A stretch of 64,000 bases of DNA, taken from NCBI RefSeq assembly GCF_963677155.1, contig NZ_OY781884.1, positions 852,001 to 916,000 of the forward strand, written 5' to 3'. This document shows positions 51,508-60,117 of this stretch, in pieces. Position 1 is the first letter of the stretch. The number at the start of each line of letters is the position of its first letter. The translations under genes and the position numbers were made by a program. Origin of the DNA: an uncultured Draconibacterium sp. (lineage in GTDB: Bacteria > Bacteroidota > Bacteroidia > Bacteroidales > Prolixibacteraceae). The notes beneath the pieces are model-generated. The model was not told the DNA's origin. It worked only from the letters and a program-made list of their open reading frames with translations, and did not search any database.

Positions 51508-53919
51508 TTACTTGATATTTTTACTGAATGGAATACTAACATTTAATACAAAATTACGCCCGGCTTCGGGCACGTTTATCAGTCGGTAATAACTGGTGTG
51601 ATTAAAATATTTTTGGTTGAATACATTCTGAACCTGAAACGCAACCGCAAAACTCTCGTTTCCAACATTTACCTCTCCTCCCAACGACATATTAACCAAC
51701 TGGTAGCCTTCGGTTTTTTCTTCTGGCGGAACAATCCGGTTTTGAGAGGCAACGAGTTTATAATCAACCGATAAATATGTTTTTTTGATTTTACCTGTAT
51801 TTTCAGGCGAATATTTCAGGTTAAATAGTAAAGATGCCGGAGGTGAAAACGGCAGGGTAAAACCGTCCTTATCCCCCGAAAGTTGTTCTGAATGCAAATA
51901 CTCGCCAATAACGCCGATTACCAACGGTTTTAATAATTTGTAATGTGAATGAATTTCTCCGCCCAAACGCATTACTTTGCTTTGTGTGTAATAAAATACC
52001 TGATTTCCGTTGCCATACAAACGGTCGTGTTCCGAAGTAGGATTCAGAAAAATATAATTCGGGAAATAATTCAGAAAGGGACTAACGCCGACTGCAAAAT
52101 CTGCTGAATTATATTCTGCTCCCAAATCCAGTTGATAAGAAACTTCGGGTGATAAATCCGGGTCGCCAACTTCGTAACTGAAACGATGATAATTTACCCC
52201 GTTCGCAGCTAATTCTTTTGCAATTGGCATCCGGAAACTTTTTCCGAAATTGGCTTTCAAACTCACGTTTTCCCAGTTCTGATTAAAACCTACCGACCAC
52301 GAAATGTTACTGAAGTTTCTCGATATATCCGGAGCACGCTGAAGATAATTCCAGACAGTATCTCCATCAATTTCCTCCGGACTCGGGAACCAGTCGGAAT
52401 ACGCTTCGCTGTTTATCCTTCCGTAATCGAAACGCACACCCGCCTGTAAAATACTGTTTGGAGTCAGATAATATTTCCCCAACACAAAGGCCCCCGCAGT
52501 AATTTGTGTGAACGATGGAATAATAAAACCACGTCCGCTAACTTTATTATCCTGAAGTTCTGTATTCAGTCCGCCCGTTACAGATAAATTAACAGCAGGT
52601 TTAAAAGAAACCTTTACATTACCGGAATACACATTTTTGTCAAACTGCCGTTCCAAATCCGATGGAAAAGACAATGAATCGGGCGAAACAGCAGGCATGT
52701 AGCCGTGGCTAACATACTGGCTACACTCCTCTCGAAAGTTGTTCTGAAAACCAAGCTCCATTTCCAAATCGAAGTTATTTCCGTGCCATTCACTTTTATT
52801 CGTGATTTTAAAATGGTTCACTTCCTGAAAAGGATACTGGATATCGCGGGCAGAACTGTCGTGCAACTCTGCGTCTACGTTGCGAGGTTCCAGCCCGTGC
52901 GCATTGGCAAAGAAACCACTTTTAGTATGTAGATTGCTAAGGAAAAAACGGGTTGAAAACCGTTTCCCGATGGCGCCAAACGAAAAGTGAAAATTCTGTT
53001 CGTTTCCGGCTGTGTTCCTGAGGTGATTCTTATACAAGGCGGCTTTATACGAGTAAATATCCACACTGTCGGTTGGTACGCGGTAGTCGGCAAAATCGAG
53101 TAAGGTAACACGCCCGGTAAAATAGAGCGCTTTCCGCCGGGCAAAGATATCGACAGAAGTTCCTAGCAAATTGTTATTGCTTTTCCCGGTTAAATCAACC
53201 GAACCACCAAATGAATTTTCTGCCGGAACATCCAACTGTTTAATATCGATAACGCCGCCAATGGCATCTGAACCATACATTAGTGATGCCGGGCCTTTTA
53301 TCACTTCCACACGGTCAACTGCATATTGGTCAATTTCAAGTCCGTGGTCTTCACCCCACTGCTGGCCTTCGTGTTTTATCCCGTTTTCAGCTACTACAAT
53401 CCGGTTAAAACTCAAGCCGCGAATAACAGGTTTCGACTGACCGGAGCCAATACCAATTGTACTTACACCGGGAAGCCTTTCCAGCGATTTCATCAAACTC
53501 CCTGAAAGGTTCATCTTTACAAAGCGGTCGTTCACAACTTCCACATTTCGCGAGTCTTCCCTGTTTTTTGTTTGCGCATAGTTATCTGCCACAACAACTT
53601 CATGTAAGGTCATTACCGAAGGCTGCATTTGTATGCGAATATCCTGCGAAACAGGAATTTCGATGGTATCAGTGAAGGTTTTATACCCAACAAAAGAAAC
53701 ATCGAGGATATAAACGCCCGTTTCCAACGCAGAGAAATGAAAGTTGCCGTTTGCATCCGTAACTGTTCCTGTTTTACCAGGAGTAATCACAACTGAAGCT
53801 CCGGGTAGCGCATGCCTGTTTTCATCGGAAACCGTTCCCGATAATTTATATAAATTCTGGCTGTTAACTGCTGTAAATAATGTAAGCACAGCAATAAAAG
53901 CCATACAAAGCTTTCTCAT
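51508..53919 (-). CDS. TonB-dependent outer-membrane receptor, probable metal importer
   Basis: An 803-residue receptor. The signal peptide (1-20) is followed by a carboxypeptidase-regulatory-like domain (about 23-105; VSDENRHALPGASVVI), a plug domain (about 120-225; SGSLMKSLERLPGVSTIG, KGPASLMYGSDAIGGVIDI) and a 22-strand-type barrel with a final aromatic strand. No SusD partner is nearby, so it is not a typical glycan system. The position downstream of a Fur-family gene and upstream of His-rich lipoproteins suggests import of zinc or a zinc chelate; this is inferred from context. Confidence 0.88.
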   Translation of the reverse strand: MRKLCMAFIAVLTLFTAVNSQNLYKLSGTVSDENRHALPGASVVITPGKTGTVTDANGNFHFSALETGVYILDVSFVGYKTFTDTIEIPVSQDIRIQMQPSVMTLHEVVVADNYAQTKNREDSRNVEVVNDRFVKMNLSGSLMKSLERLPGVSTIGIGSGQSKPVIRGLSFNRIVVAENGIKHEGQQWGEDHGLEIDQYAVDRVEVIKGPASLMYGSDAIGGVIDIKQLDVPAENSFGGSVDLTGKSNNNLLGTSVDIFARRKALYFTGRVTLLDFADYRVPTDSVDIYSYKAALYKNHLRNTAGNEQNFHFSFGAIGKRFSTRFFLSNLHTKSGFFANAHGLEPRNVDAELHDSSARDIQYPFQEVNHFKITNKSEWHGNNFDLEMELGFQNNFREECSQYVSHGYMPAVSPDSLSFPSDLERQFDKNVYSGNVKVSFKPAVNLSVTGGLNTELQDNKVSGRGFIIPSFTQITAGAFVLGKYYLTPNSILQAGVRFDYGRINSEAYSDWFPSPEEIDGDTVWNYLQRAPDISRNFSNISWSVGFNQNWENVSLKANFGKSFRMPIAKELAANGVNYHRFSYEVGDPDLSPEVSYQLDLGAEYNSADFAVGVSPFLNYFPNYIFLNPTSEHDRLYGNGNQVFYYTQSKVMRLGGEIHSHYKLLKPLVIGVIGEYLHSEQLSGDKDGFTLPFSPPASLLFNLKYSPENTGKIKKTYLSVDYKLVASQNRIVPPEEKTEGYQLVNMSLGGEVNVGNESFAVAFQVQNVFNQKYFNHTSYYRLINVPEAGRNFVLNVSIPFSKNIK

Positions 53920-53966
53920 AAAACTTGTGTAATCAAAATTATAACTAAAATGGAGGAGAGATTGTG

Positions 53967-54305
53967 TTAAGATAAAAAAGGAGGTGCCCGCGGTGAAGTG
54001 TGAAGAATTATTTCACAAGGAAAAATATTCTGAGTTTTCTCAGGCTTCAACTCATTCAGAAGAATTTCAGTAAATGAGATATTGAATTCATCGGGCAGGT
54101 TGGTGACCGTAAATTCATATTCGCAAACATAACAATGTTCGTTATTTTGAACAACCGGGGTGCACGATTCTGCATCATGATGAAAACCGACAGAGCAATC
54201 GTGTTTGTGCCTGTGGTGCCCGATTATGTGAGCAGGCTGGTAAACTATTGGTAAAAGGAATACCAGTAAAAAAGAAACAGCGATATGTTTTCTTACTTTA
54301 TACAA
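53967..54305 (-). CDS. Small exported His/Cys-rich protein
   Basis: A 112-residue protein with an N-terminal hydrophobic segment (about 8-25) and then a cluster of metal-ligand residues (IIGHHRHKHDC, GFHHDAESC, NEHCYVCEYEF). It has no recognised family. It starts 3 bases after the stop of the Fur-family gene and precedes the TonB receptor, so it is probably part of the same metal-responsive operon and may bind Zn in the periplasm. Confidence 0.72.
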   Translation of the reverse strand: MYKVRKHIAVSFLLVFLLPIVYQPAHIIGHHRHKHDCSVGFHHDAESCTPVVQNNEHCYVCEYEFTVTNLPDEFNISFTEILLNELKPEKTQNIFPCEIILHTSPRAPPFLS

Positions 54306-54308
54306 TTC

Positions 54309-54716
54309 TTATTTCGAACTTTTACAGTTACTACACACACCTTTAATAATTATTTCGGTTTCGCTGGCTTCAAAGCCCTGCGGAACCTGAGGCTCCTCAA
54401 CTGAAACATCATCAAGACAAATTACACTATCACATTGTTTACAATAAAAATGTGCATGGTTGTTTTTATGAGTAATGGAATTATCCAATGCATATTTCAC
54501 TACCTGATTGTCCACCACAATTTTATGAATAATCCTTTTTTCGAGAAGCGTTTTGAACGAACGGTAAAAAGTTGTCCGGTCAAAATTACTGCTCAATTTA
54601 TCCTTTATGTCATTTTCTGAAAGCGCATGCCCCGATTCAAGCATCATTGATAATATGCCTTCCCGGCAAGCGGTTCGCTTTAATTTATGTACTTGTAAAA
54701 TCTCCAATGGTTCCAT
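54309..54716 (-). CDS. Fur-family metalloregulator, probable Zur
   Basis: A 135-residue repressor. The winged helix (about 8-80) contains FDRTTFYRSFKTLLEKRII, and the dimerisation part has the structural zinc CxxC pairs YCKQCDSVIC-LDD and VCSNCKSSK, with the HAHFYC segment between. The ATG at 54716 is preferred over the longer frame start at 54746. A 7-1-7 inverted repeat lies 15 bases upstream (54731-54745), consistent with autoregulation. The surrounding ZIP, CobW and His-rich genes favour zinc as the sensed metal over iron or peroxide. Confidence 0.85.
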   Translation of the reverse strand: MEPLEILQVHKLKRTACREGILSMMLESGHALSENDIKDKLSSNFDRTTFYRSFKTLLEKRIIHKIVVDNQVVKYALDNSITHKNNHAHFYCKQCDSVICLDDVSVEEPQVPQGFEASETEIIIKGVCSNCKSSK

Positions 54717-54730
54717 AAAACAAAGGTAAA

Positions 54731-54745
54731 TGCAATATTGTTGCA
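54731..54745. promoter_or_regulatory. Probable Zur-type operator upstream of the Fur-family gene
   Basis: TGCAATA-T-TGTTGCA is a 7-1-7 inverted repeat with one mismatch, the architecture of Fur/Zur boxes. The same right half TGTTGCA recurs in two boxes upstream of the first CobW gene. Confidence 0.7.
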
Positions 54746-54817
54746 AAAATAATTAAATAGTTATACAATATTGAATACTTGTGTGACTTTTAACAAAATA
54801 GACTCTTACTAACTAAC

Positions 54818-55282
54818 CTATTTAATCTTTCGAACAAATTCAACATCGTCAACAATGTAAATCAAATGTTCTTCATCGGTGTTATTCAATCTTAACTTTC
54901 CTTTTATAGCGATATAATCGTCGGTTTTAAGCTTCCTGAATTTATCCATTTCATCTTTCTTGATGTTCATTTCAACTATTGTTTCAATACCCGCACCAGA
55001 ACAAAAAAAGCACATGGATGAAGGAGCACGTGATAAGACGAAAATATAGCCTGTCATGTCGCCCGGAAGGTAAAATCCTTCAATGGCGATTTCTTTCCCA
55101 TTGATTTCTTCCAGTTTATCACCAAATTTTGCCTTTGGCAACATGGCCTGATATTTCAAAGACAAGCGGTATTTTACTTTTACATCATTCAGAAACAAAT
55201 CCCAAACAGTATCATTATCTAATTTTTGTCCGATACTGTTGAAAGAGAGAATACAAAATAGAATTACACCAATAAACTTCAT
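54818..55282 (-). CDS. Exported OB-like protein with CFFC motif
   Basis: A 154-residue protein with a signal peptide (1-18) and a beta-rich body: GKEIAIEGFYLPGDM, FVLSRAPSSMCFFCSGAG, DDYIAIKGKLRLNN. The pattern of 'ie G fylp ... C..C' resembles DUF3299-type proteins that accompany metal-linked ABC transporters. It begins 4 bases after the permease stop and is probably an extracytoplasmic partner of that transporter. The CFFC pair could bind metal or be redox-active. Confidence 0.68.
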   Translation of the reverse strand: MKFIGVILFCILSFNSIGQKLDNDTVWDLFLNDVKVKYRLSLKYQAMLPKAKFGDKLEEINGKEIAIEGFYLPGDMTGYIFVLSRAPSSMCFFCSGAGIETIVEMNIKKDEMDKFRKLKTDDYIAIKGKLRLNNTDEEHLIYIVDDVEFVRKIK

Positions 55283-55286
55283 TTGT

Positions 55287-56696
55287 TTAAATCTTGCTTA
55301 AAATAAAATGAATATCTGTTTTATACGCTTTAATAGCCGGGAACAGCGATGCCAGTGTCCCAACGACAAAACAATATACCAATAACAATAATTCTTTTCC
55401 GCTTATTGCCTGTATTCCCGAAAAGCTAATTGCTGATATTTGCGGCAATACCAGCCAAATTATCCTTGAAATAATGATTCCGGCCAGCCAGCCGCCCAAC
55501 GATAAAATCGTTCCCTGAGAAAGCAGCAGAAACATTACTTTGATACGGGAAGCGCCGAGTGCTCTTAACAATGCTACTTCGTAAATACTTTGGTTGAGCG
55601 TGTTGGTTAAATGAATTAAAATATTCAAGCCGGAAATAACAATTATTATCCACGCCAGAATTTTAAATGTTTCTATTCCGTAGCCTAAGAAGCCCATCAA
55701 ACGGTTTAATTCGAGTGCCGGAGACGCAGCCTGCATATTTGTATTTTCGTTGATAATACGTGGCAAAGATGCAATGGCTATCGGACTGCGCGCAAATACC
55801 AAAAGTGCTGTAATCTCACTTGACGGGTCATCGTCTGATTCCTGAAGAATTCCTTTATAATCGTTGTATGCCCGAAGCTCTTCTTTTGAAATATCTTGTT
55901 GATGTTCAATTTTGTACAGCGCCGAATCAAGCAAAGCACTATGAACATGTTCTTTTTGTGAATGTTCGTGATGATGATGTTCTTCCTCCTCTTCCACATG
56001 CTCGTCGTGGTGATGTTCTTTTGCTTCTGCTTCTTCATGATGATGCTCTTCGTCTTTTTCTGCTCCCTCATGGTGGTGGTGATGCGCATGTACTTCCCAA
56101 ACGCTTTCAACAGGAGTAAGAATAAGCCGGTTGGTCACTTTTTCATTTGGAGCCATTATCCCAACAACAGTATATTTATCTTCATCATGATGGTGGCCTG
56201 ATTCGGTAAAGCCATGAACGCCTGTAAACAAATCGCCAATTTTCAAACCTGTTTTATCGGCAACCTCAGCACTAATTACTACATCCATCGGTTTTGAAAA
56301 CCACTTTCCTTCCTTCAGTTTACATTCATATAAATCGGGATACGATTGTTCTGTTCCTACAATGCGGTAACCTTTGTAGTTATCTCCCAAAGCCAGCGGA
56401 ATGGCACTTTTTACCATTGGGTTTGATTTTATTTTGTTGGCTTCTTCCAAACTAATATTTCCGGTAGGAACGTCGGCCTGAAAAACAGAAGAAAGTATTA
56501 ATTGCAACGGGCTTCCTTTGGCTCCAACAACCAAATCTACACCAGCAATATTTTGCCGAAAGTTCTGTTCAAAACGCTTTTCAAACCGGAATATCAGCGA
56601 AATAATGGTAACTCCTATGGCAAATAACAGCAAGCTTAAAAATGTATTGAAAGGTTTAGCGGTTAATTTTGCGATACTTAATTTGAATATATTCAT
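55287..56696 (-). CDS. FtsX-like ABC permease with His/Glu-rich periplasmic loop
   Basis: A 469-residue LolC/MacB-type permease. There is one membrane helix near the N-terminus (about 18-38), a large periplasmic domain, and three helices in the C-terminal FtsX domain (from about 340). Residues 203-252 contain about 20 histidines together with many Glu, plus HHHDED at 168-173. Such a loop is a plausible zinc reservoir or sensor. The start overlaps the ATPase stop by 4 bases. The transporter may move lipoproteins in a zinc-dependent way or handle the metal itself; sequence alone cannot decide. Confidence 0.85.
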   Translation of the reverse strand: MNIFKLSIAKLTAKPFNTFLSLLLFAIGVTIISLIFRFEKRFEQNFRQNIAGVDLVVGAKGSPLQLILSSVFQADVPTGNISLEEANKIKSNPMVKSAIPLALGDNYKGYRIVGTEQSYPDLYECKLKEGKWFSKPMDVVISAEVADKTGLKIGDLFTGVHGFTESGHHHDEDKYTVVGIMAPNEKVTNRLILTPVESVWEVHAHHHHHEGAEKDEEHHHEEAEAKEHHHDEHVEEEEEHHHHEHSQKEHVHSALLDSALYKIEHQQDISKEELRAYNDYKGILQESDDDPSSEITALLVFARSPIAIASLPRIINENTNMQAASPALELNRLMGFLGYGIETFKILAWIIIVISGLNILIHLTNTLNQSIYEVALLRALGASRIKVMFLLLSQGTILSLGGWLAGIIISRIIWLVLPQISAISFSGIQAISGKELLLLVYCFVVGTLASLFPAIKAYKTDIHFILSKI

Positions 56697-57334
56697 TTTC
56701 GCGATGGTTTTAAGTAAAGAATATTCCCGAATTGTTTTTTGATTCGGGAATCGTGCGTTGCAATTAACAATGTAAGTTTATGCTCCGACGAAACTTTCTG
56801 CAAAAGCGTAATAAACCGCGTGCAATTGTTATCGTCGAGGCTTGAAGTTGGCTCATCGGCAAACAAAGCCAGGGGTTTATTTACCAGCGAGCGGGCCACC
56901 GAAAAACGCTGAAGTTCGCCCTGACTTAGTTCCGAAGGATATTTATTCACCAATTTCGCTATTTCCAACTGCTCTGTTAACTGGGAAACATAATCCGGGT
57001 CTTTTGCCCCGCCTGCCAGCGTTTGGGCTATCAGCAAATTCTTATTCATACTGATGTCTTCAATAAACAAGTGCTTCTGGAAAATAAATCCAAAGTTTCT
57101 TCCACGAAATTCATCCAACTTGTTTTGCTTCAGTTTGCAAATGTTAGTATTGTCAACTACTATTTCTCCTGAAGAAGGAGACAATATTCCCGCAAGCAAA
57201 TGAAGCAAGGTAGTTTTTCCTGAGCCGGAGTCGCCAATCATTGCCATTTGTTCGCCCGAGGCCATTTCCAAATCAGGAAAATCCATCTCATTACCTCGCT
57301 TGTATTTAAACTTTAAATTCTTGGTTTTTATCAT
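56693..57334 (-). CDS. ABC transporter ATP-binding protein (LolD/MacB type)
   Basis: A 213-residue ATPase. Walker A is GDSGSGKTTLLHLLAG (about 33-48), the signature is LSQGELQRFSVARSL (about 136), Walker B is ALFADEPTSSLDD (about 155) and the switch histidine is in ATHDSRI. It energises the FtsX-like permease encoded next, with a 4-base overlap, and itself overlaps the ZIP gene by 4 bases, so the three are co-translated. Confidence 0.92.
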   Translation of the reverse strand: MIKTKNLKFKYKRGNEMDFPDLEMASGEQMAMIGDSGSGKTTLLHLLAGILSPSSGEIVVDNTNICKLKQNKLDEFRGRNFGFIFQKHLFIEDISMNKNLLIAQTLAGGAKDPDYVSQLTEQLEIAKLVNKYPSELSQGELQRFSVARSLVNKPLALFADEPTSSLDDNNCTRFITLLQKVSSEHKLTLLIATHDSRIKKQFGNILYLKPSRK

Positions 57335-58137
57335 TTTGTATGATTTAAGATTGTATAAACAGGATGAGTTGTTTCGTGCGTATGCGTATGCGAATGGCTG
57401 CCGCTTAATGAGTGCATTAATATAAGTCCCAAAAAAATAAATGCAAATTGGATTACATTTTTACGAATGGATTTCTCTTTATTAATTTCAGGGACAAGGC
57501 TACTACCCGCAAGATAAATAAAGCCACCGGCAGCTACTGGCAAAACATACACTGAGAGCGAACTGATAATTGAACCTGCCCACAAGGTTACAACCGCGCC
57601 GGCAATTGCTGTTATTGCCGACAGAAAATTAAACCACAATGCTTTTTTTCGTTTAAAACCTGCGTGAATTAACACCCCAAAATCACTGATTTCCTGCGGA
57701 ATTTCGTGCAAAATTACTGCCAGTGTTGTAGTTATACCAATTTCGGGAGAAGTCATCCACCCGGCAGCGATTAAAATACCGTCAGTAAAATTATGCAGTC
57801 CGTCGGTAACCAAACTAATGTAGCCAAGGGGCATGATTTTAGTATCATTTTTAATTTTGTGATTATGGTTTACATGAACAACTTTCTCAATTCCCAGCAT
57901 CACTAAAAATCCGGCCATTACGAGCATTCCAACCATTTTTCCATCATGAAAAATATGAAATGATTCGGGTAATAAAACGAAAAACGAATTTCCAAACAAT
58001 GTTCCAATTGCGAAACTAATCAGGCTGAAAACAATAAACTCAGTTTTTATTCCTTTTAATGCTACGATTACAATTCCTGATAATGACAAAATACTTACCA
58101 GCACTGTGCTGGCTATTGCTGATATCCAAATTTCCAC
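57331..58137 (-). CDS. ZIP-family metal transporter
   Basis: A 268-residue transporter with about eight membrane segments. The two metal-binding helices carry HNFTDGILIAAGW and HEIPQEISDFGVL, the defining ZIP motifs. A His-rich stretch near the C-terminus (SGSHSHTHTHETTH) is placed where such clusters occur in zinc transporters. It would import Zn2+ (or Fe2+/Mn2+) into the cytoplasm. It follows a CobW-family GTPase gene by 19 bases. Confidence 0.92.
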   Translation of the reverse strand: MEIWISAIASTVLVSILSLSGIVIVALKGIKTEFIVFSLISFAIGTLFGNSFFVLLPESFHIFHDGKMVGMLVMAGFLVMLGIEKVVHVNHNHKIKNDTKIMPLGYISLVTDGLHNFTDGILIAAGWMTSPEIGITTTLAVILHEIPQEISDFGVLIHAGFKRKKALWFNFLSAITAIAGAVVTLWAGSIISSLSVYVLPVAAGGFIYLAGSSLVPEINKEKSIRKNVIQFAFIFLGLILMHSLSGSHSHTHTHETTHPVYTILNHTK

Positions 58138-58156
58138 TTTCTGATTTTTTAAAATT

Positions 58157-59359
58157 CTAAACAGGCCACTGGTCTATAAACTCGTGTGTTTTTGTTTCCA
58201 TTCCGAGAATTTCTTCTTCGGTACACAAACATTCTTCCAGGTCTGCCCGTATTGCTTCCTCGTCCATGTTTTGTCCAATTAGAACCAATTCGGTTTGACG
58301 GTCGCCAAAACGTTTGTCCCATTTTCCCATAATGTATTCTTCATTTTGCTGAAAAGCGGGATGTTGGTTGCGTTCCAGTGTACTTAACGAAGCCCACCAA
58401 ACACCAGCGCGGTCGGCTTTTATTGAACCACCGGCCTGACTCCAGCTAAAAGCAGCTTCCGGACGCGAAGCCATCCAAAACAAACCTTTACTCCGAATAA
58501 TGGATAAATCCCAACCTTCGTTAAGGTATTTCCAGAAACGTGCCGGATGAAAAGGGCGTTTCTCCCTGTAAACGAAAGATGCAATTCCGTACTCTTCAGT
58601 TTCCGGTACGTGTTCCTCTTCCAATTCTTTTATCCAGCCAGCCGATGTGGACGCCTCGTAAAAATCGAATTTCCCGGTATTTACTATTTCGCTAATTTCA
58701 ACTTTCCCGTGTGAAGAAGTAAGTATTTTTGCTCCGGGATTCAATTTATGAAGCACACTTTTTAGCTCTTTCAATTTTCCCGGACTAACCAAATCTACCT
58801 TATTTATAATAATGACGTTAGCAAATTCCACCTGGTCTGTCAGAAGATTCACGATGGTCCTTTCGTCGTTCGGATCATCATCATTCATTTCGCGATCTCC
58901 GATGGTATCCAAACTACCAAAATCCTTTTCAAAATTAAGTGCATCAACTACGGTTACCATGGTATCAATTTTTGCCCACTTTGTTAAATCAATACCCAAA
59001 TCTTCAAAAGGATAAGTAAATGTTTGGGCGATTGGCACCGGCTCGGCAATTCCGGTTCCTTCAATTAACAAATAATCAAAGCGCCCCTGACTGGTTAGTT
59101 TTTCAACCTCTTTAACCAGGTCTTCACGCAGCGTACAGCAAATGCAGCCGTTGCTCATTTCAACCAATTTTTCTTCGGTGCGTGAAAGCACATTTTCATT
59201 TTCAACCAATTGCGCATCAATATTGACTTCGCTCATATCGTTCACAATAACAGCCGCTTTCAGTCCATTTTTATTGTGCAGGATGTGATTTAACAAGGTT
59301 GTTTTTCCGGCTCCAAGAAAACCGCTTAAAACTGTAACAGGCAATTTATTTGCATTCAT
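58157..59359 (-). CDS. CobW/COG0523-family GTPase (zinc metallochaperone type), first copy
   Basis: A 400-residue G3E GTPase. The P-loop [13 protein letters not shown] is at residues 13-25, the metal-binding CxCC motif is at 72-75 (GCICC), NKVDLV is near 200, and a C-terminal CobW_C domain spans about 265-385 ([10 protein letters not shown]). Family members such as ZNG1 and ZigA deliver zinc to client enzymes when zinc is scarce. The position beside a ZIP transporter and downstream of candidate Zur boxes supports that role; cobalt or nitrile-hydratase roles are less likely here. Confidence 0.88.
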   Translation of the reverse strand: MNANKLPVTVLSGFLGAGKTTLLNHILHNKNGLKAAVIVNDMSEVNIDAQLVENENVLSRTEEKLVEMSNGCICCTLREDLVKEVEKLTSQGRFDYLLIEGTGIAEPVPIAQTFTYPFEDLGIDLTKWAKIDTMVTVVDALNFEKDFGSLDTIGDREMNDDDPNDERTIVNLLTDQVEFANVIIINKVDLVSPGKLKELKSVLHKLNPGAKILTSSHGKVEISEIVNTGKFDFYEASTSAGWIKELEEEHVPETEEYGIASFVYREKRPFHPARFWKYLNEGWDLSIIRSKGLFWMASRPEAAFSWSQAGGSIKADRAGVWWASLSTLERNQHPAFQQNEEYIMGKWDKRFGDRQTELVLIGQNMDEEAIRADLEECLCTEEEILGMETKTHEFIDQWPV

Positions 59360-59376
59360 ATATTTTCGAATTTGAG

Positions 59377-60018
59377 TTAATTAATATTTTTTAATAGTTG
59401 TGCCTTATTAACACTTCCCTTCATCCATAAAAGCCAGTTTAACGAGGCAAGCATACATATATTGGCAAAACCCAGGTAAAACAGCCACAAAGGAGTTCCA
59501 AACAAATAAATCATGGGTATCCAATAACTGAAAATGCTCCAAAATGATGACATGCAAATTGGACATTGAATAATTGGTTTTCTCAGGTATTTGTTAACAA
59601 TGAACACTTCATCTGTTTTATACAATCGAAATGAACCATCTTCGTTTTGGTCAATTAAAATCTTTGGGTCAAGTTGATACAATGTATTTTCAAGCATTTC
59701 GGGTGTCGCAACATCGCCCTGATTGCTCACCCTGATAATTTCGCCGTCAACCAAGAAGTCAAAGTCAGGCCTCACACGTTTAAGCTGTTTTAATAAAATT
59801 TCCAACTGTAACCCGATGTAGTAAACAGGCACTTGTTTTGTTCTTGTCAGAAATTTGAAAAGCGGGTATAACAGCATCTCGCTGTCTTTATCTTTTCCGT
59901 TGGGAAGCTTCTCTGTTCCGCCGTCGGCAGCTATTCTCACACCAAGAATAAATAGCGATTGTAATAATACATAGCCAACCATCGCTACAACTGCTAAAAA
60001 TAAATTCTGAAATTCCAT
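59377..60018 (-). CDS. Membrane protein with CPICMSSFW motif, unknown function
   Basis: A 213-residue protein: one N-terminal membrane helix (about 5-27), a hydrophilic middle of about 120 residues ([14 protein letters not shown]...), and two C-terminal helices (about 160-200). Just before the second helix is [13 protein letters not shown], a CxxC pair typical of small phage-like or DUF1360-type membrane proteins. I cannot assign a function. It lies between the two CobW GTPase genes on the same strand (17 bases before the first copy), so it belongs to the metal island. Confidence 0.6.
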   Translation of the reverse strand: MEFQNLFLAVVAMVGYVLLQSLFILGVRIAADGGTEKLPNGKDKDSEMLLYPLFKFLTRTKQVPVYYIGLQLEILLKQLKRVRPDFDFLVDGEIIRVSNQGDVATPEMLENTLYQLDPKILIDQNEDGSFRLYKTDEVFIVNKYLRKPIIQCPICMSSFWSIFSYWIPMIYLFGTPLWLFYLGFANICMLASLNWLLWMKGSVNKAQLLKNIN

Positions 60019-60117
60019 ATATTAAAAGAGTTTTGTTTTTAAACTATATTTTCACTTATAACATTAGCTGTAACATCATCTCTTAAGTCACTTTTGCGAT
60101 TTGTTGTTGAATAATAT

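Noticed and set aside
55778-56201. Open frames opposite and out of frame with the His-rich loop of the ABC permease
   Set aside because: They arise from the repetitive CAT/CAC and GAA/GAG codons of the loop and have no start context or neighbours of their own.
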